Part shown: piece by piece, positions 1-11,329 of the stretch
Layout of the letters: every line of letters begins with the position of its first letter
How positions within the stretch are numbered: the stretch's first letter is position 1
NCBI GenBank assembly: GCA_020205615.1
Contig: CM035151.1
Span: 45,747,409-45,811,408 of the forward strand
DNA from: Panax quinquefolius
Taxonomy: Eukaryota; Streptophyta; Magnoliopsida; Apiales; Araliaceae
Direction: 5' to 3'
Length of the DNA: 64,000 bases
The notes under the pieces: model-generated
The model's database searches: none
What the model saw: the letters and a program-made list of their open reading frames with translations, nothing else
What the model was told of the DNA's origin: nothing
Made by a program: the position numbers and the translations under genes

Positions 1-955
1 ATCATACCAATAACTAGTCCATCTATGCACTACGGGCCAAAGATGACTTTCACCATAATATAATCACGAGGATGATGATAATGATATAAGAAATCAATCA
101 AGTGAGATCAATGATAAATATTAAAGATTTATAATTCAATTTATCAAGAGTTTAAAATTGTCCAAATTGTCAACATGATAATTAATTGTGGAGTAAAATT
201 CAAAAATGATATTCATGTATCAAAAATAATTTGGACATAAAGGAAACCAATTTTGTCGTGAATAGTACCCGAGTGGATAGTACCCCGTGAATAATACCCC
301 GACATGAAAAGATTAAAATTTAATAAGAAAGTTCAGAAACATATTTCAGTGAAACGATACTAGATGAAACGCAAAATTCAAGGATATTCTACTAATTTCA
401 AGGAGTATAAACGCAATACTTATCGAAATAAATGTAGATTTAGGAATATGAAACGAAATAATATTATTTACATACTATAGAGTATGAAAGAAAATAATAT
501 TTCTTACGAATATTGAACGAAAATAATATCCCTTACCTTTGTAGTAGAGTAATTCTGACTGGTATATCGAATATATTCTTGAAAAAAACTTGCACTATTT
601 GCTACACTCAAAATATCCTTATGCTCAAAAGAAATACGCACAATATTATAGATGAAGAATTCTCTGATTCTAGTGTGATTTTCATTTCTTAACTAAACAT
701 CCTATTTATAGGAGAATGACAGGGTACTATTTAAGAAAATAATCACGAACGCACAGTAACAATTCACGGGCCCGCAGAATTCAGCGAAATCTGATTTTAC
801 TATTCATTACTATGCAATAAAATATTCTAATAAAACGAAAACTTTATATAAAATATAATATATACTATTTATAATCTAATAAAACAAATAACTTTATATA
901 TAATATAAAAAGTATTTGGTTTTATATAAAAAGTTTTCTAATTTATTACTATTAT
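1..955 (-). repeat. LTR-A fragment (copy A1)
   Basis: Partial LTR of the Ty3/gypsy family called A here. It aligns by eye, in the same orientation, with 12161-12700 and 24853-25150. Shared blocks are the TGCACTACGGGCCAAAG motif near 29-45, the series of CTATTCACG-like words and the TATA box at 701-710. On the minus strand an AGGTAAGG splice-donor-like sequence lies near 530-540, as in the other A copies. It is cut by the window edge on the left. On the right it stops at 955, where the LTR of element C begins, so C probably inserted into it. It has no coding sequence. Confidence 0.75.
701..710 (-). promoter_or_regulatory. TATA box of LTR-A copy A1
   Basis: Minus-strand TATAAATAGG. The same box sits at the same relative place in the other A LTRs (25007-25016, 34704-34712, 42018-42027, 48040-48049), so it is very likely the retrotransposon promoter. 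Confidence 0.7.
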
Positions 956-3804
956 TGTGACACCCCCAAATCCGGGTACTTAAATTCCACAGGATTTGGT
1001 GTTCACTGTACAAATATCATATATCAATCTACCCATAATAAATGCAAACCATGCAATAGATAGAAATAAAAATCCTCCCCTTATGGGGTTACAACATCCG
1101 AATAATAAATACAATCCAAGGTTAAACTAACCTTAAACATCTGTGCGAAAACATAAACAACTAATAAGTCTTAACAACATTAAGTCTTAACACATAAATT
1201 CAACATCTCATAAATACAAGTCTTCAACATTTGTTAACCTTGCCCTTGCCTTTACTAATAGAAGGCTCGTCGGTTCTTTCGTTCTTAACTGCAATGTTAT
1301 TATAACGCAAGAGTGAGCACAATTGCCCACAAGTAAAATAACGAAAAAACAATGTATAACAACATGCGAGTGAATCAAAGACTTCTAAAATAAAGCTCAA
1401 CTTTTGAATCAAGAATGAATAATAAGAATCAAAAGATTTCTGAGGGTCACAAGACCTTGAACTATGTCCTAGGTTATCAAGGGTTATATTTGAAACCTTT
1501 AACAGTCATACGACTATGGACCTTTCTACTCGTACTTAGGGGGATCAGCCGTTAGTACCATACTATGCACAATATCTTAACGCTAACGCATAAGTAAATC
1601 CCTTTGTAGGGTTGTTCATCTCAGTTTGACATTCGAGTCCGCACCAAAGGAAGTTTGGTTTGGATAATTCAATAAGGGTTCTGAAATTTAGAATGTTCAT
1701 TAATTATGGACTAGTCGAATCAATAAGGTTCACTAGTCTAACAAGGTTCAACAATAATGAAATTCAAATTGAATAATAATCTCAAGAAGTATACAATAGA
1801 ACAAATATTGTATAACAAATTCATACTTTGAAAGGATAATAAATCTTTAATATAATAATTCAAACTTGAATAATAGTAATGAGAATTTACTCAAGGTAAA
1901 TAATAAACTTGAACAATGATAACAAGTAGGGGTAGGAAACTTGCCTCGTGCGTAGATTACGCTTTAACTACACTTGTTCTTTGATTTAACTCCTACATAT
2001 CAACTACGTTCACAATACCAGTCAATTATAACTTACTAAACATCACACGTTTATTCTATGTCTACCTCGAATTCAGGACTATACTTAGGCATATCATCAT
2101 ACTTGTTTCCACATAATATTACACTATACGAACAACAAGCTAAGTATATAATCAATAATTCAATCAACATGTAATTATCTTCTTGACTTGGTAAAAACTC
2201 ATTTTAATATCTCATTATATGTCTAACAAGTTTTTATATTCATTAGACTAGGTTACTAACACATTTCTATACTTGAACATTAAAAAATGCATTTTCTGGA
2301 CATTACGCTAAGTGGTATTTCTTATTTCACTTTTATCTTTGGGTCTTGGCCTAGCTAGCATTAAGGTGTCTGGCCACTGCGGTGCGGTGGTCTGCTTTAT
2401 GGCGTGAGTCTCTCAGGCTGGAGTTGAGCGCCACATGACATGACACTCCAGATCAATTCCGATTCAAAGAACACACAGTAATCAAACAAAATAAACATAA
2501 CATAAACATTAATTTCACCAAATTACACATACCCACATGTTATAATTCATACTTAATCATTACCAAACACTTAAAGAGTGATTTTAACCCATTAAAATAA
2601 ATAATTACAGAATTAAAATATGCAAATTGTACTGTTCTTGATGTTCTTGAACACAAACATGGAATTTAATACTACAGATTCGTTATAAGGCAAAATCCAA
2701 CCATTCATGTTTTGTTTTGTTCGTTTTAGCATGCATAATCACATATAAGTGGAAATTTTGTAGAAAAATTTATGGTTTACATATTAAAGTTACGTATAAC
2801 GGCCATATGGCCAAAACCCATACTTTGTAAGTTTTGATTAACATATAAGACGTATTTTCATGAAACTGGTGACATGATTTATAAACTATATATAATCAAA
2901 TAAGATATGGTAACATTTAACACATATATAAACTCATAATCATACCCTTTCCCAATTATAGAGACTTTACAAAAGCTTGAAAGCCATTTTCATAAAAACT
3001 AAATGACGTGAAATAGAAATTTGGTTTGGAGAAATTACCCAGAGTATAATTTAGAAGAGATGATCACAGATGACTCTTTCACAAAAACTTATTGATTACA
3101 AACTCACAATTTCTCTAAATCTCACAATTTTTATCTGACAATTTCTCAAACTCTCTCTCCTCTCTCTGTTTTCAGACTTAGAAAATGAATAGAAAAAAAA
3201 TATGTATAATAAAGGATAAGAGAACTGACGCGCATAATGGTCAGTAAACCCAGCCATGGGTAACTGCTAATAACTCCAACTAAGGCCATGTTTGGCTAGT
3301 TTTAAAAATTCATTTTTATTTAAATTAATAAATCTCTTATACTATAGTTTAAATAATGGCACACCCCTTTACGAAATAAATCAAATATCTTATTTAATTT
3401 ATTTTAAATAAAATATAATAATTTCTCATTAATTCATATAGTCACATAATTCAAATTCTCATTGATTAATAATGTAAAATTCTTAAATCTCTAATTAATA
3501 ATTAAATTAATTAAAATAACATTAGGCTTATTAAATATTTTTTTAATACAATAAGCTCACATAATGACATACTTCGAATAACAAAAATTCTCCACATTAA
3601 TTTAATAAATATAACACATATAATTAATTTAATCTACCATAATTTCATCAATTAATTATTTAATCTAATAATTAATTCATCGAAAAATATTTATTCAATC
3701 CAATAAATATTAAAATTAATTACAAAATCTCAGTTGTCACATCTTTCCCCTCTTAAAAGGATTCTGTCCCCAGAATCACGACTCAATAAATTTGACCCGT
3801 TACA
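956..3804 (-). repeat. 3' LTR of element C (about 2.85 kb)
   Basis: On the minus strand it starts TGTAACGGGTC at 3804, right after a G-rich polypurine tract, and ends GGGGGTGTCACA at 956. A second possible start is TGTGACAACTG at 3741. I prefer 3804 because in element D the 5' LTR copy supports the equivalent outer start. It holds a TATA-like TATACATA near 3201-3208, a pyrimidine/purine-rich leader (3130-3175), a possible intron (1289-3038) and a GC-rich near-palindromic block at 2370-2450. Part of 1440-1750 resembles 15420-15760 inside element D. No coding sequence. Confidence 0.78.
1289..3038 (-). other. putative intron inside LTR C
   Basis: On the minus strand the donor reads CTGG|GTAATTTC at 3038, about 170 bp below the TATA-like box. 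The acceptor reads AACATTGCAG, ending at 1289. A GCTCAC branch-like motif has its A 24 nt before the AG, and is preceded by GGGCAATTG, which LTR E also has at the matching place. Inferred by comparison with LTRs A, D and E. No transcript is available here. Confidence 0.4.
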
Positions 3805-3818
3805 CTCTCCCCCCCTTA
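3805..3818 (-). other. polypurine tract of element C
   Basis: Minus-strand AAGGGGGGGAGAG lies just before the LTR start, where plus-strand DNA priming occurs in LTR retrotransposons. A GATTCTGGGGATAGAATC inverted repeat (3825-3842) lies just upstream. A similar one (3763-3780) recurs inside the LTR. Confidence 0.7.
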
Positions 3819-3853
3819 CAAAGATTCTATCCCCAGAATCGGATACACATAAG

Positions 3854-4801
3854 TTAAGTAAATAAATGAGGGTAATTCTTCATCATATTCTCTTCGAGTT
3901 CCCACGTAGCTTCTTCAGCGTTGTAGTTCCTCCAAATTACCTTAACAGAAGGTATTACTTTATTTCTGAGAACTTGTTCTTTTCTGTCGACAATTTTAAT
4001 ATGAATTTCCTCGTAAGATAAGTCTTTTTCAAAATGTAGGGGTTCGTATTCAATTACATGCTTGTAATCGGCTTTGTAGGGTCGTAACACAGAAACATGG
4101 AAGACGTTGTGGACATTCTCGAGTGTTGGAGGTAGGGCTACCTCATACGTGACTTCTCCGATTCTTCGAAGTACTTCAAATGGTCCAATGAATCTTGGGC
4201 TCAATTTCCCTTTCTTTCCAAACTTGATCTTTCCCTTCCAAGGAGAGATCTTTAAGAACACATAACTTCCTGATTCAAACTCAATATTTTTACGATGTGT
4301 GTCATCATATTTCTTCTGTCTATCTTGAGCTGCTACCAGTCGTGCTCGGATCACTTTGACTATTTCTGCTGTCTGCTGTACCAATTCTGGCCCTAGCAAT
4401 TGTCTTTCGCCAACTTCATCCCAATAAAGTGGAGTTCTGCACTTTATGTCATATACCACTTCATAAGGCGGCATGCCTATACTAGCGTGGTAACTGTTGT
4501 TGTAGCCAAACTCTACTAACGGTAAGTGATCTTCCCAATTTCCTTTAAAGTCCATCACACAGGCTCTTAGCATATCTTCTAATGTCTGAATCGTTCTTTT
4601 GCTATGTCCGTCTGTTTGAGGGTGGTAAGCTGTACTCATTCGCAATTGCATACCCATACATTCCTGTAGACGTTTCCAGAAATTCGATGTGAAGCGCGGA
4701 TCCCTATCAGAAACAATTAACACCGGCACTCCGTGTCTCAAAACAACCTCTTTTACATATAACCTCGCCAATTGATCTAAATTGAATCTGATTTTGATCA
4801 A
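3854..4801 (-). pseudogene. integrase core C-terminal half plus chromodomain-like tail (element C)
   Basis: Open for 315 codons. It would catalyse cDNA insertion in the nucleus. The second catalytic Asp is present (VSDRDPRF, about residues 31-38). The expected catalytic Glu in the HPQTDGQSER-type motif is Lys here (HPQTDGHSKRTIQ, about residue 68), so the DD35E triad is broken. Further on are the [13 protein letters not shown] segment, the HNVFHVSVLRPY segment and a chromodomain-like end (about residues 285-315). The first methionine is only the start of the open stretch. In an active element this would be the end of one gag-pol polyprotein. It stops about 35 bp before the polypurine tract. 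Confidence 0.9.
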
Positions 4802-5545
4802 AAGGAAGTGTGCAGATTTTGTCAGTCGGTCAAGGATAACCCATACTGCGTCGTAGCCTTTCTAAGTCGTCACAAGGACAACCACGAAGTCCATTGTAAT
4901 ATGTTCCCATTTCCATTCTGGGATCTCTAACGGTTGTAGCAATCCACTCAGTCTCTGATGTTCTGCTTTCATTTTCTGACAGGTAAGACACTTGGCAACA
5001 CATTCTGCAACATCTCGTTTTAAATTTGGCCACCAGAAATGTTGTCGAAGATCTTGGTACATTTTGGTACTACCAGGGTGAATCGAATATCGTGAACTAT
5101 GAGCCTCACTCAAAATTTCTTCCTTATTCTCTTGTATTGGCGGAACCCAAATTCTACTTTCAAATCTCAATATTCCTTCCTTATCCATCTTAAATCTTGG
5201 TTCAGTTCCTTCAGATATCTTCTTTGTCACCTTTTTACATTCTTCGTCCTGAAGCTGAGCCTCCTTTACTTTATCTAGTAGAGTTGTACCAGATTGCATC
5301 TGAAATAGCTTCTCATCAATCTCCATAGTATACTTCACTTCCAACTCCAGTTTCTCCATTTCTGCAATTAGCTCCTCCAGAGCAGTCAACCTCATCAATT
5401 TCTCACAACCCATTCTACTTAAGGCGTCGACAACCACGTTTGCTTTACCCGGATGGTATAAAATTTCACAGTCTTAATCCTTAATTAATTCCAACCATCT
5501 TTTTTGACGCATATTCAAATCCTTCTGCGTGAAAATATATTTCAG
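4802..5545 (-). pseudogene. RNase H tail, linker and integrase zinc finger (element C)
   Basis: Longest open part is 4862-5437. In order: end of RNase H and connector (KANVVVDALSRMG), a variable linker rich in Glu and Lys, then the integrase HHCC finger (His-Pro-Gly motif, later CVAKCLTCQ) and the start of the catalytic core (WKWEHITMDF, which holds the first catalytic Asp). The frame breaks just after this Asp, at about 4862, and enters the next fragment in another frame. An in-frame stop near 5475 separates it from the RNase H domain. Same polyprotein as the neighbours, decayed. Confidence 0.85.
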
Positions 5546-6660
5546 ACTCTTGTGGTCCGTATATATATTTCACACTTCTCCCCGTAGAGATAGTGCCTCC
5601 AAATTTTCAAAGCAAATACAACTGCAGCTAACTCCAAGTCGTGGGTCGGATATCCCTTTTCGTAATCCTTCATTTGTCGTGATGCATACTCAATGACTTT
5701 GCTATTTTGCATCAGCACACAACCAAGTCCTTTATGCGACGCATCACTATAAACAACAAAATTTCCTGTATCATCCGAAAGAGATAACACAGGCGTCGTA
5801 CTCAACCTCTTCTTTAATTCTTGAAAGCTTTCCTCACACTTCTCTGTCCAAACAAATTTCACAGCTTTTCGAGTTAAATTCGTTAATGGAGTTGCGATCT
5901 TGGAAAAGTCTTGAATGAATCTTCTATAATATCCTGCCAATCCAAGAAAACTTCTTACTTTCGACGGCGTTCTAGGCTGATCCCAGTTAATCACGGCTTC
6001 GACTTTTGATGGATCTACCGAAATTCCGTTTTTATTGATCACGTGACCAAGAAATTGTACTCGCTCGATCCAAAATTCACATTTCGAAAACTTAGCATAC
6101 AACTTCTCCCTTCTCAATACCTCCAACATTAACCTTAAATGATGTTCGTGTTCCTCTTTGGTTTTCGAATATACCAAAATGTCGTCTATAAATACCACTA
6201 CGAATTTTTCCAAATACGGCTTGAACACACCATTCATTAGTCCCATAAATGCTGCAGGAGCATTCGTAAGACCAAACGACATTACTAAAAATTCGTAGTG
6301 ACCATATCGCGTTAACGAACCGCCTGTCTTGGTACATCCTCTCGCCTCACCTTCATTGATGATAACCGCTTCTCAAGTCTATCTTGGAAAAGTATCTCGC
6401 TCCTTCAATTGATCAAACAGTCGTCGATCCTCGATAATGGATATCTGTTCTAATCGTGACCTTATCGAGTTCTCAGAGTCAATGCAGTTGCATCGATCGT
6501 CCTTTTTCACAAATAACACCGCGCGCCCCCCCGCGATATACGCGGTTGAATGTACTTTTTGTCCAACAATTCTTGTAGTTGTACCATTAATTCTTTCATC
6601 TCTACTGGTGCCATTCGGTATGGTGCCTTCGATATTGGAGCGCGATTTGGCGCCAAATCG
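5546..6660 (-). pseudogene. reverse transcriptase and RNase H (element C)
   Basis: Best preserved from 6282 down to 5546. That part has the [12 protein letters not shown] motif, the intact [10 protein letters not shown] active site (both Asp present), [20 protein letters not shown] and RNase H with [27 protein letters not shown] and the catalytic Glu. Upstream (6283-6660) the RT N-terminal region is recognisable only in pieces across three frames ([18 protein letters not shown]). At the lower end the frame shifts where the usual TDHKSLKY motif should be. A dead copy, though the RT active site itself is intact. Confidence 0.88.
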
Positions 6661-7219
6661 ATCACAAAATCTCTCTATCCGGTGGAAGTCCCGGCAAATC
6701 GTCGGAAATACGTCGACGAAGTCCCTCACAATCGGTATTTCTTCTACCTTCGGATTCTCTTTTCGACTGTCGACTATGTAAGCTAAACATCATCTTCAGA
6801 TAACTCGTTTGTCTAGGAGACTTGCTACCATAAAACACAACCTTTGACGGAGTTATAAGGTTAATACGCTTCTTTTGGAAATCAATTACAACCCCGTAAT
6901 TGAATAACCAGTTCATTCCCAATATAACGTCATATTCCCCAAGTCAAATAGGGATAAGATCTACGTTCATGATATTACCCTTAATATCCACTTTACAGTT
7001 CTTATACACGTACTTAACAGGGATTATCTCTCTATTCACAATTTCTATTTTCATGGGATATTCCAACTCATCTTTAAGCAAATCTAACCTATTAACAAAG
7101 TCATCGGATATAAAGGAACAAGTAGCACCCGAATCAAATAATACATAAACATTAACTTTATTGATCGGAATGATACCTGACACCACAGAACGAGACTGAA
7201 CTGCATCCTTCACCGTCAT
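6661..7219 (-). pseudogene. aspartic protease and start of RT (element C)
   Basis: The protease motif LFDSGATCSFI (about 7120-7150) keeps the catalytic Asp. A second hallmark, VILGMNWL, follows after a TGA stop near 6945. The region then runs on to [22 protein letters not shown] sequence, the usual link between protease and RT, but in shifted frames. It would have processed the Gag-Pol polyprotein. Ty3/gypsy proteases are about 100-130 residues, which fits. One stop and at least one frameshift make it non-functional. Confidence 0.85.
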
Positions 7220-7969
7220 GTTGAAAGTCCTGGCGGTCGGTCAGTTTGTTGCGGTTGGTCCGGTGATAGATAAGGCATTTCCACTGTTGTTTCCCCGGTT
7301 TCCCCCTAATCCTAACCCTCCCGATCCCTTCTTAGGATAGTCTCTTGTCAGATGGTCCTTCGAACCACAAGTGAAACAAACACCCTTCTTTGGTTTAGGA
7401 CAGTTAGGTGCTATGTGGCCTTCCTGACCACAATTGCAGCACACTTTTTTTCCCTTCATACAAACTCCCAGATGAGCTTTCCCACAGGTCGGGCATGCTT
7501 CGATTCTTTTCTTCTGACTTCTTTGTTGATTCCCCGATGATGATTTTTCATTCCACATTTTCTTCTGATTAAAATTACCACCTCCTACGCCATTTCCACT
7601 AGTCTTGTTATTTCCATCACCTTCACTCTTCTTCTTCTTTTGATCTTGATTGTACTTGGTCATCGCATCGCTTCCACCTTCAGCGAGGATGGCCTTCTCC
7701 AGTACTCCAGCAAAAGTGTTTATCTGAAACATTGATACTTTACTGTATACCTAAGGCTTTAGTCCTTGTTCGAATCTTTCGGCTTTTCCCTCGTCCGTGT
7801 GTACTTGATACGGGGCGAACCTCGCTAACTCGTTGAATCTAGCCTCATAATCAGGTACGCTCATATTTCCCTACTTCAATTCCAGAAATTGAACCTCCAT
7901 CCAGTTCTCATGAAATGGTTGGGAAATACATCTCGAAGAACATCTCTTTAAATCTCTCCCAAGTAATTA
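7220..7969 (-). pseudogene. gag with zinc knuckles, N-terminus lost in gap (element C)
   Basis: The stretch 7241-7732 is open and ends in a nucleocapsid-like region with three Cys/His units. CPTCGKAHLGVC is a short variant, CCNCGQEGHIAPNC is canonical CX2CX4HX4C, and CFTCGSKDHLTRDY has the last Cys replaced by Tyr. Upstream (7733-7969) are retrotransposon gag motifs in broken frames: TWERFKEMFFEMYFP, NMSVPDYEARFNELARF, then KAERFEQGL. The protein would form virus-like particles and bind element RNA. The beginning is missing because the sequence enters the N gap at 7969. Confidence 0.87.
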
Positions 7970-8069
7970 NNNNNNNNNNNNNNNNNNNNNNNNNNNNNNN
8001 NNNNNNNNNNNNNNNNNNNNNNNNNNNNNNNNNNNNNNNNNNNNNNNNNNNNNNNNNNNNNNNNNNNNN
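7970..8069. other. assembly gap (100 N)
   Basis: Exactly 100 undetermined bases, the usual placeholder for a gap of unknown size. The left flank is gag of element C. The right flank is an LTR of another family. Any translation crossing it is meaningless. Confidence 0.99.
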
Positions 8070-8322
8070 TATCTTCTTGTCCTTCTCGGCTCTTAGCTTA
8101 GATGCCAATTCAAGTGGCATTCTCATCTTTGTTGAGTGAAGCTTTGATCTGTTTAAGTCCTCCTTCAAAGCTACTTCACTTCCACCTTCGTAGTCTCACT
8201 GTCACTAAGACTTGTTCTGTTAAGCTCAGGTGGAACTCGTAGAGTAAACGTTAGCATTCTACCAAGTCAACGATTCTGTAACATAGCAATCATCAGCAAC
8301 TCTTGATCTTTGAAGCTCTGTT

Positions 8323-8330
8323 GATTTATA
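8323..8330 (-). promoter_or_regulatory. TATA box of LTR G (minus copy)
   Basis: Minus-strand AGTATAAATCAAC, downstream of the ATCGTAG-rich stretch, as expected for the U3/R border of an LTR. Weak on its own. Confidence 0.45.
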
Positions 8331-10034
8331 CTTCTTCCCAATCTTCCCGTTGGAAAGTAGCCGTTGAAAGCTTTTAGATTTTCTTCACAGATATCGAGTT
8401 ATTTGGTGCAGACTGCAGATGTGACATGACATCTCCTTTTCTGACTTTCTAACACTGCAGTCCACTATTTCACCTACCCCATCAGAGATGTAACTTTTAT
8501 GCCTCGGGCAGGTCGAAGACTTTATTTCTTCCTTCTGATTTCTCGATCAGTGGTTGTCCTTTTGCATCGATGCTCTCAATAAACTCTTGTCCAAATATCA
8601 ACCTTCAGATTGAACCGTTGCCAATGCTTCAATCTTCAGCTGTTCGAACTCTACGATTCTGATGCATGTCTTCATGGACCTAATCGTAGTGTCTTGTTGA
8701 CTGGTAGAGACAACACTACAATCTTGAAGAGTGTTGATTGGATCTTCAATGTAGAACACCTCTTCCTTCTCTTGTGCAGTGTTTCAACACTTATGTTTGC
8801 CTCGACAGCTCTCAGATACTGATGGCTTGACTTCTTTGTTCTAGTCCCTTCTGAATAACAAGATACTTCAGATTTGTGGCGTGTCCATCTCGCTTTCTCC
8901 TTGTGATCTCCCGTTCACTTATCATCAATGGACTGACCCAATGCTTAATCACTTTAGCCTTGTTCTTCAGAAGCTGACCAGTATCTCTGTGTGCACTCCA
9001 TCAGTTCTTTCTTTGTTTGGCAAACACTACGATCGTGTTTACTTCCAAGATCGTTGTCATCTTACCACTTGATAGCTACTGCACTTGCTGACTTTCCTTA
9101 GTTAGTTACTGAAGTCTTCTTCTGATCAACTTGTGGAAGACTTTATCTCGAATGGCTTCACAACTCAATCTGGATACTGATTGGGTTGGTGCTTAGATCT
9201 TCTGTTAGCATGCATGCCATTCGTTGAGTGCTCTCTGATTTCCTTCAGATGGGATGTATCTTTACAATGCCAACCAGAGGCTTCATTCCTTTGGATATTC
9301 TAGGAGTGCTCATTTGTTGAGAATCGTATTTGCTCTACGATTTTGTATTGGCATTGTGAGCACATCCGTTGAGGTCTTAGTTCTGCACTCTACGATTCAG
9401 CTTCGGCTGTGCAGACACTACGACTCCGAGATCAGATCTTGACACTACGATTTCTGTCATTGTACTTGTTGTCTTCATCTGATCTTGCTCGACTACGATC
9501 TCTGCCTCTGATATGATCAGTAGACTCTAAGACTCTGAGTGTAGTCTACGATTCTTGACTTGGGCTTCGGCAGATCTTCGGTCGGCTCGTAGGCAGGCTG
9601 TCTCTACGATTCTGAACATGACTTTCTCAGCAGACTACGGCCTTGAGGAAGTTCTCCTCGACACATTACGATCCTTTCCTCGTCTCTCCTGGCAGTCTAC
9701 GAACTCCGAGATCTCCTATCTTACATACTACGATTCTGCCTCGATAGCTCTCGAGTTTCCCTTGACTCTCCTGGCATACTACGATTTCTGGTGCAGTGCT
9801 CGACAATCAGACAAGCCTATTTATTACATCATTAGATCAACCTAACATGCTTGATCTTTCTATATTTATAGTCCTTGTACATCATTTCTTTTCAAGGACT
9901 TTACAAAGCTATTTTTCTTATGTAGGATCAACCTAACATATTTGATCAATTCATTCTAAGTCATTGTACATATGTTTCTATTGTCTATCAAAGGACTTTA
10001 CAGCTTTTCTTAATGCAAGCATACTTGCATATTC

Positions 10035-10060
10035 ATATATATATATATATATATATATAT
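10035..10060. repeat. (AT)n microsatellite
   Basis: About 13 AT units just inside the start of the minus-strand G LTR. Confidence 0.9.
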
Positions 10061-10113
10061 CATAATCAAATCATATGTAAATAGGAATACCATTCATATG
10101 CTTATTCCTGAAA

Positions 10114-10880
10114 TAACTATTAATTTCACACGTCTTATTTGTTTTCAAATTTAGACTTTGAACTATTAGTTTAGGAATTATAAAACGGCTTAATAGTCTT
10201 GTAATTATAATTATAATACCGGGATTATAATTCTAGGATTAATAGCCTTGGAATTATAATCCCATGAATTAATTATAATCCCGAAATTATAATCCTTGCA
10301 AACAAACATAACTTATAAATTAGAGTAAGATTATGAATTTTATCTCCCTAACCCGTCTCGATTATATATTAATTTGAAATTTCATATTATATGTATATAC
10401 ACACTCTATTTAGTAGTTAGCATTTGAATTTTGTGAATTGAGTTCACACCTTTAACTGATTTCTAGTGTTTGCAAATAGTATTATTAAGAATATTTTTTT
10501 CTTTCTTTTTAAATAATATTAAAAAATGATATACATGTTAAAAAATATTTGAAAAAGTTAAATTTTAATAGAATAAATTAAAATCAGACTTTTTTAATTC
10601 TTATTTATTCTATTTACACATACCTCGTAATTAGACTAAATTTTTTCGTAATGTATAATAAAACTCTAATATTAATGCGTATATTAGTCAAAAGCAATAC
10701 ATCTGGAGTTCCTAGCCATAACCTCCAAGTCAAAATCTTTAACCCACAAAATGTCTTAAGAATTTTAGAAATATTACAAACCATAAACATAAACCATAAC
10801 CATAATGTTAGACTACGATTTGATGGCTCGGGAGATTTGGGTGACCCATGCCATGTGACAGAATATCAAAATAAAGAATT
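10114..10880. other. AT-rich stretch without a recognised gene
   Basis: No convincing coding sequence. 10180-10290 holds a cluster of GGAATTATAATCC-like words in both orientations, which could be a degenerate small element or simple sequence. A reading frame at 10651-10902 (83 codons) shows no family features. This may include the distal U3 of the Tat-lineage LTR that follows. Confidence 0.5.
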
Positions 10881-11024
10881 TGACATTCTAGAGGGTTTAT
10901 AGTCTAAGTTGCCTAATGACTCTCTTGTCTAATTTGACTTCCTATTTTTGAGGTTGTGAGGAGTCTTTACATAGGACCCCTAGTCCAATTGGGTGACGGA
11001 CATGTAGGGAAGGTGTGGTCAAGC

Positions 11025-11032
11025 TATAAATA
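11025..11032 (+). promoter_or_regulatory. TATA box of Tat-lineage LTR
   Basis: CTATAAATACG, about 300 bp before the gag start. It is the only good TATA box between 10880 and the gag and fits an LTR promoter. Confidence 0.45.
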
Positions 11033-11329
11033 CGCAATGATAATTCAGGTTTCAAGTACTGATACATTATCTATTTTTACACACTAAAGCAATGACAAAC
11101 CTCCATTATTAACGTTTTCTAGTCTATACTTATTCTCACACCAGAGCTATCTCTTGGTGGCCCCGACCGTCAAGTTTTTTGGTGTGATTGTTTGTTCACT
11201 GTGCAGGTTAAATTCGTCGTTTGGTGATTCGGCGAATGAACATATTTTGATGTTAACATTGACGTTAGAACGAGAGTCTTGTTTTAGTGTTACTTTTCAC
11301 AATCACCAATCTACTTTTAAGTTGAACAG

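Larger units (their letters stand above)
956..7969 (-). mobile_element. Tekay/Del-like Ty3/gypsy element C, 5'-truncated by assembly gap
   Basis: Minus-strand chromovirus remnant. Reading from 7969 down it holds gag with zinc knuckles, protease, reverse transcriptase, RNase H, integrase with chromodomain-like tail, polypurine tract and 3' LTR. This gag-PR-RT-RH-INT order is that of Ty3/gypsy elements. The end of the integrase (tryptophan-rich chromodomain-like stretch closing in YPHLFT) points to the Tekay/Del clade. There are at least four frameshifts or stops, and the integrase catalytic Glu is replaced by Lys. The 5' LTR and gag start are missing because the sequence ends at the N gap. It abuts LTR-A at 955, so it probably landed in an older A copy. 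Not autonomous. Confidence 0.88.
8070..10113 (-). repeat. LTR of unassigned family G, minus copy
   Basis: Shares blocks, in opposite orientation, with 62420-64000. These include the start region (AAAAGCTGTAAAGTCCTT, GATCAAATATGTTAGGTTGATC), the AGCACCAAC block and many ATCGTAG words. On the minus strand the start is near 10113, with a decayed TG end. A TATA box lies at 8323-8330. The U3 part (about 8640-9800) holds around 15 spaced copies of CTACGATT (plus-strand reading), roughly 40-100 bp apart. The lower end enters the gap, so the LTR end and any internal region are unseen. Superfamily not determined. Confidence 0.65.

Noticed and set aside
6437..6786. Two plus-strand frames of 114 and 78 codons
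   Set aside because: Antisense shadows of the decayed RT/protease region of element C.
7908..8168. Frames reading through the N gap
   Set aside because: Gap bases are unknown and the two sides belong to different elements.
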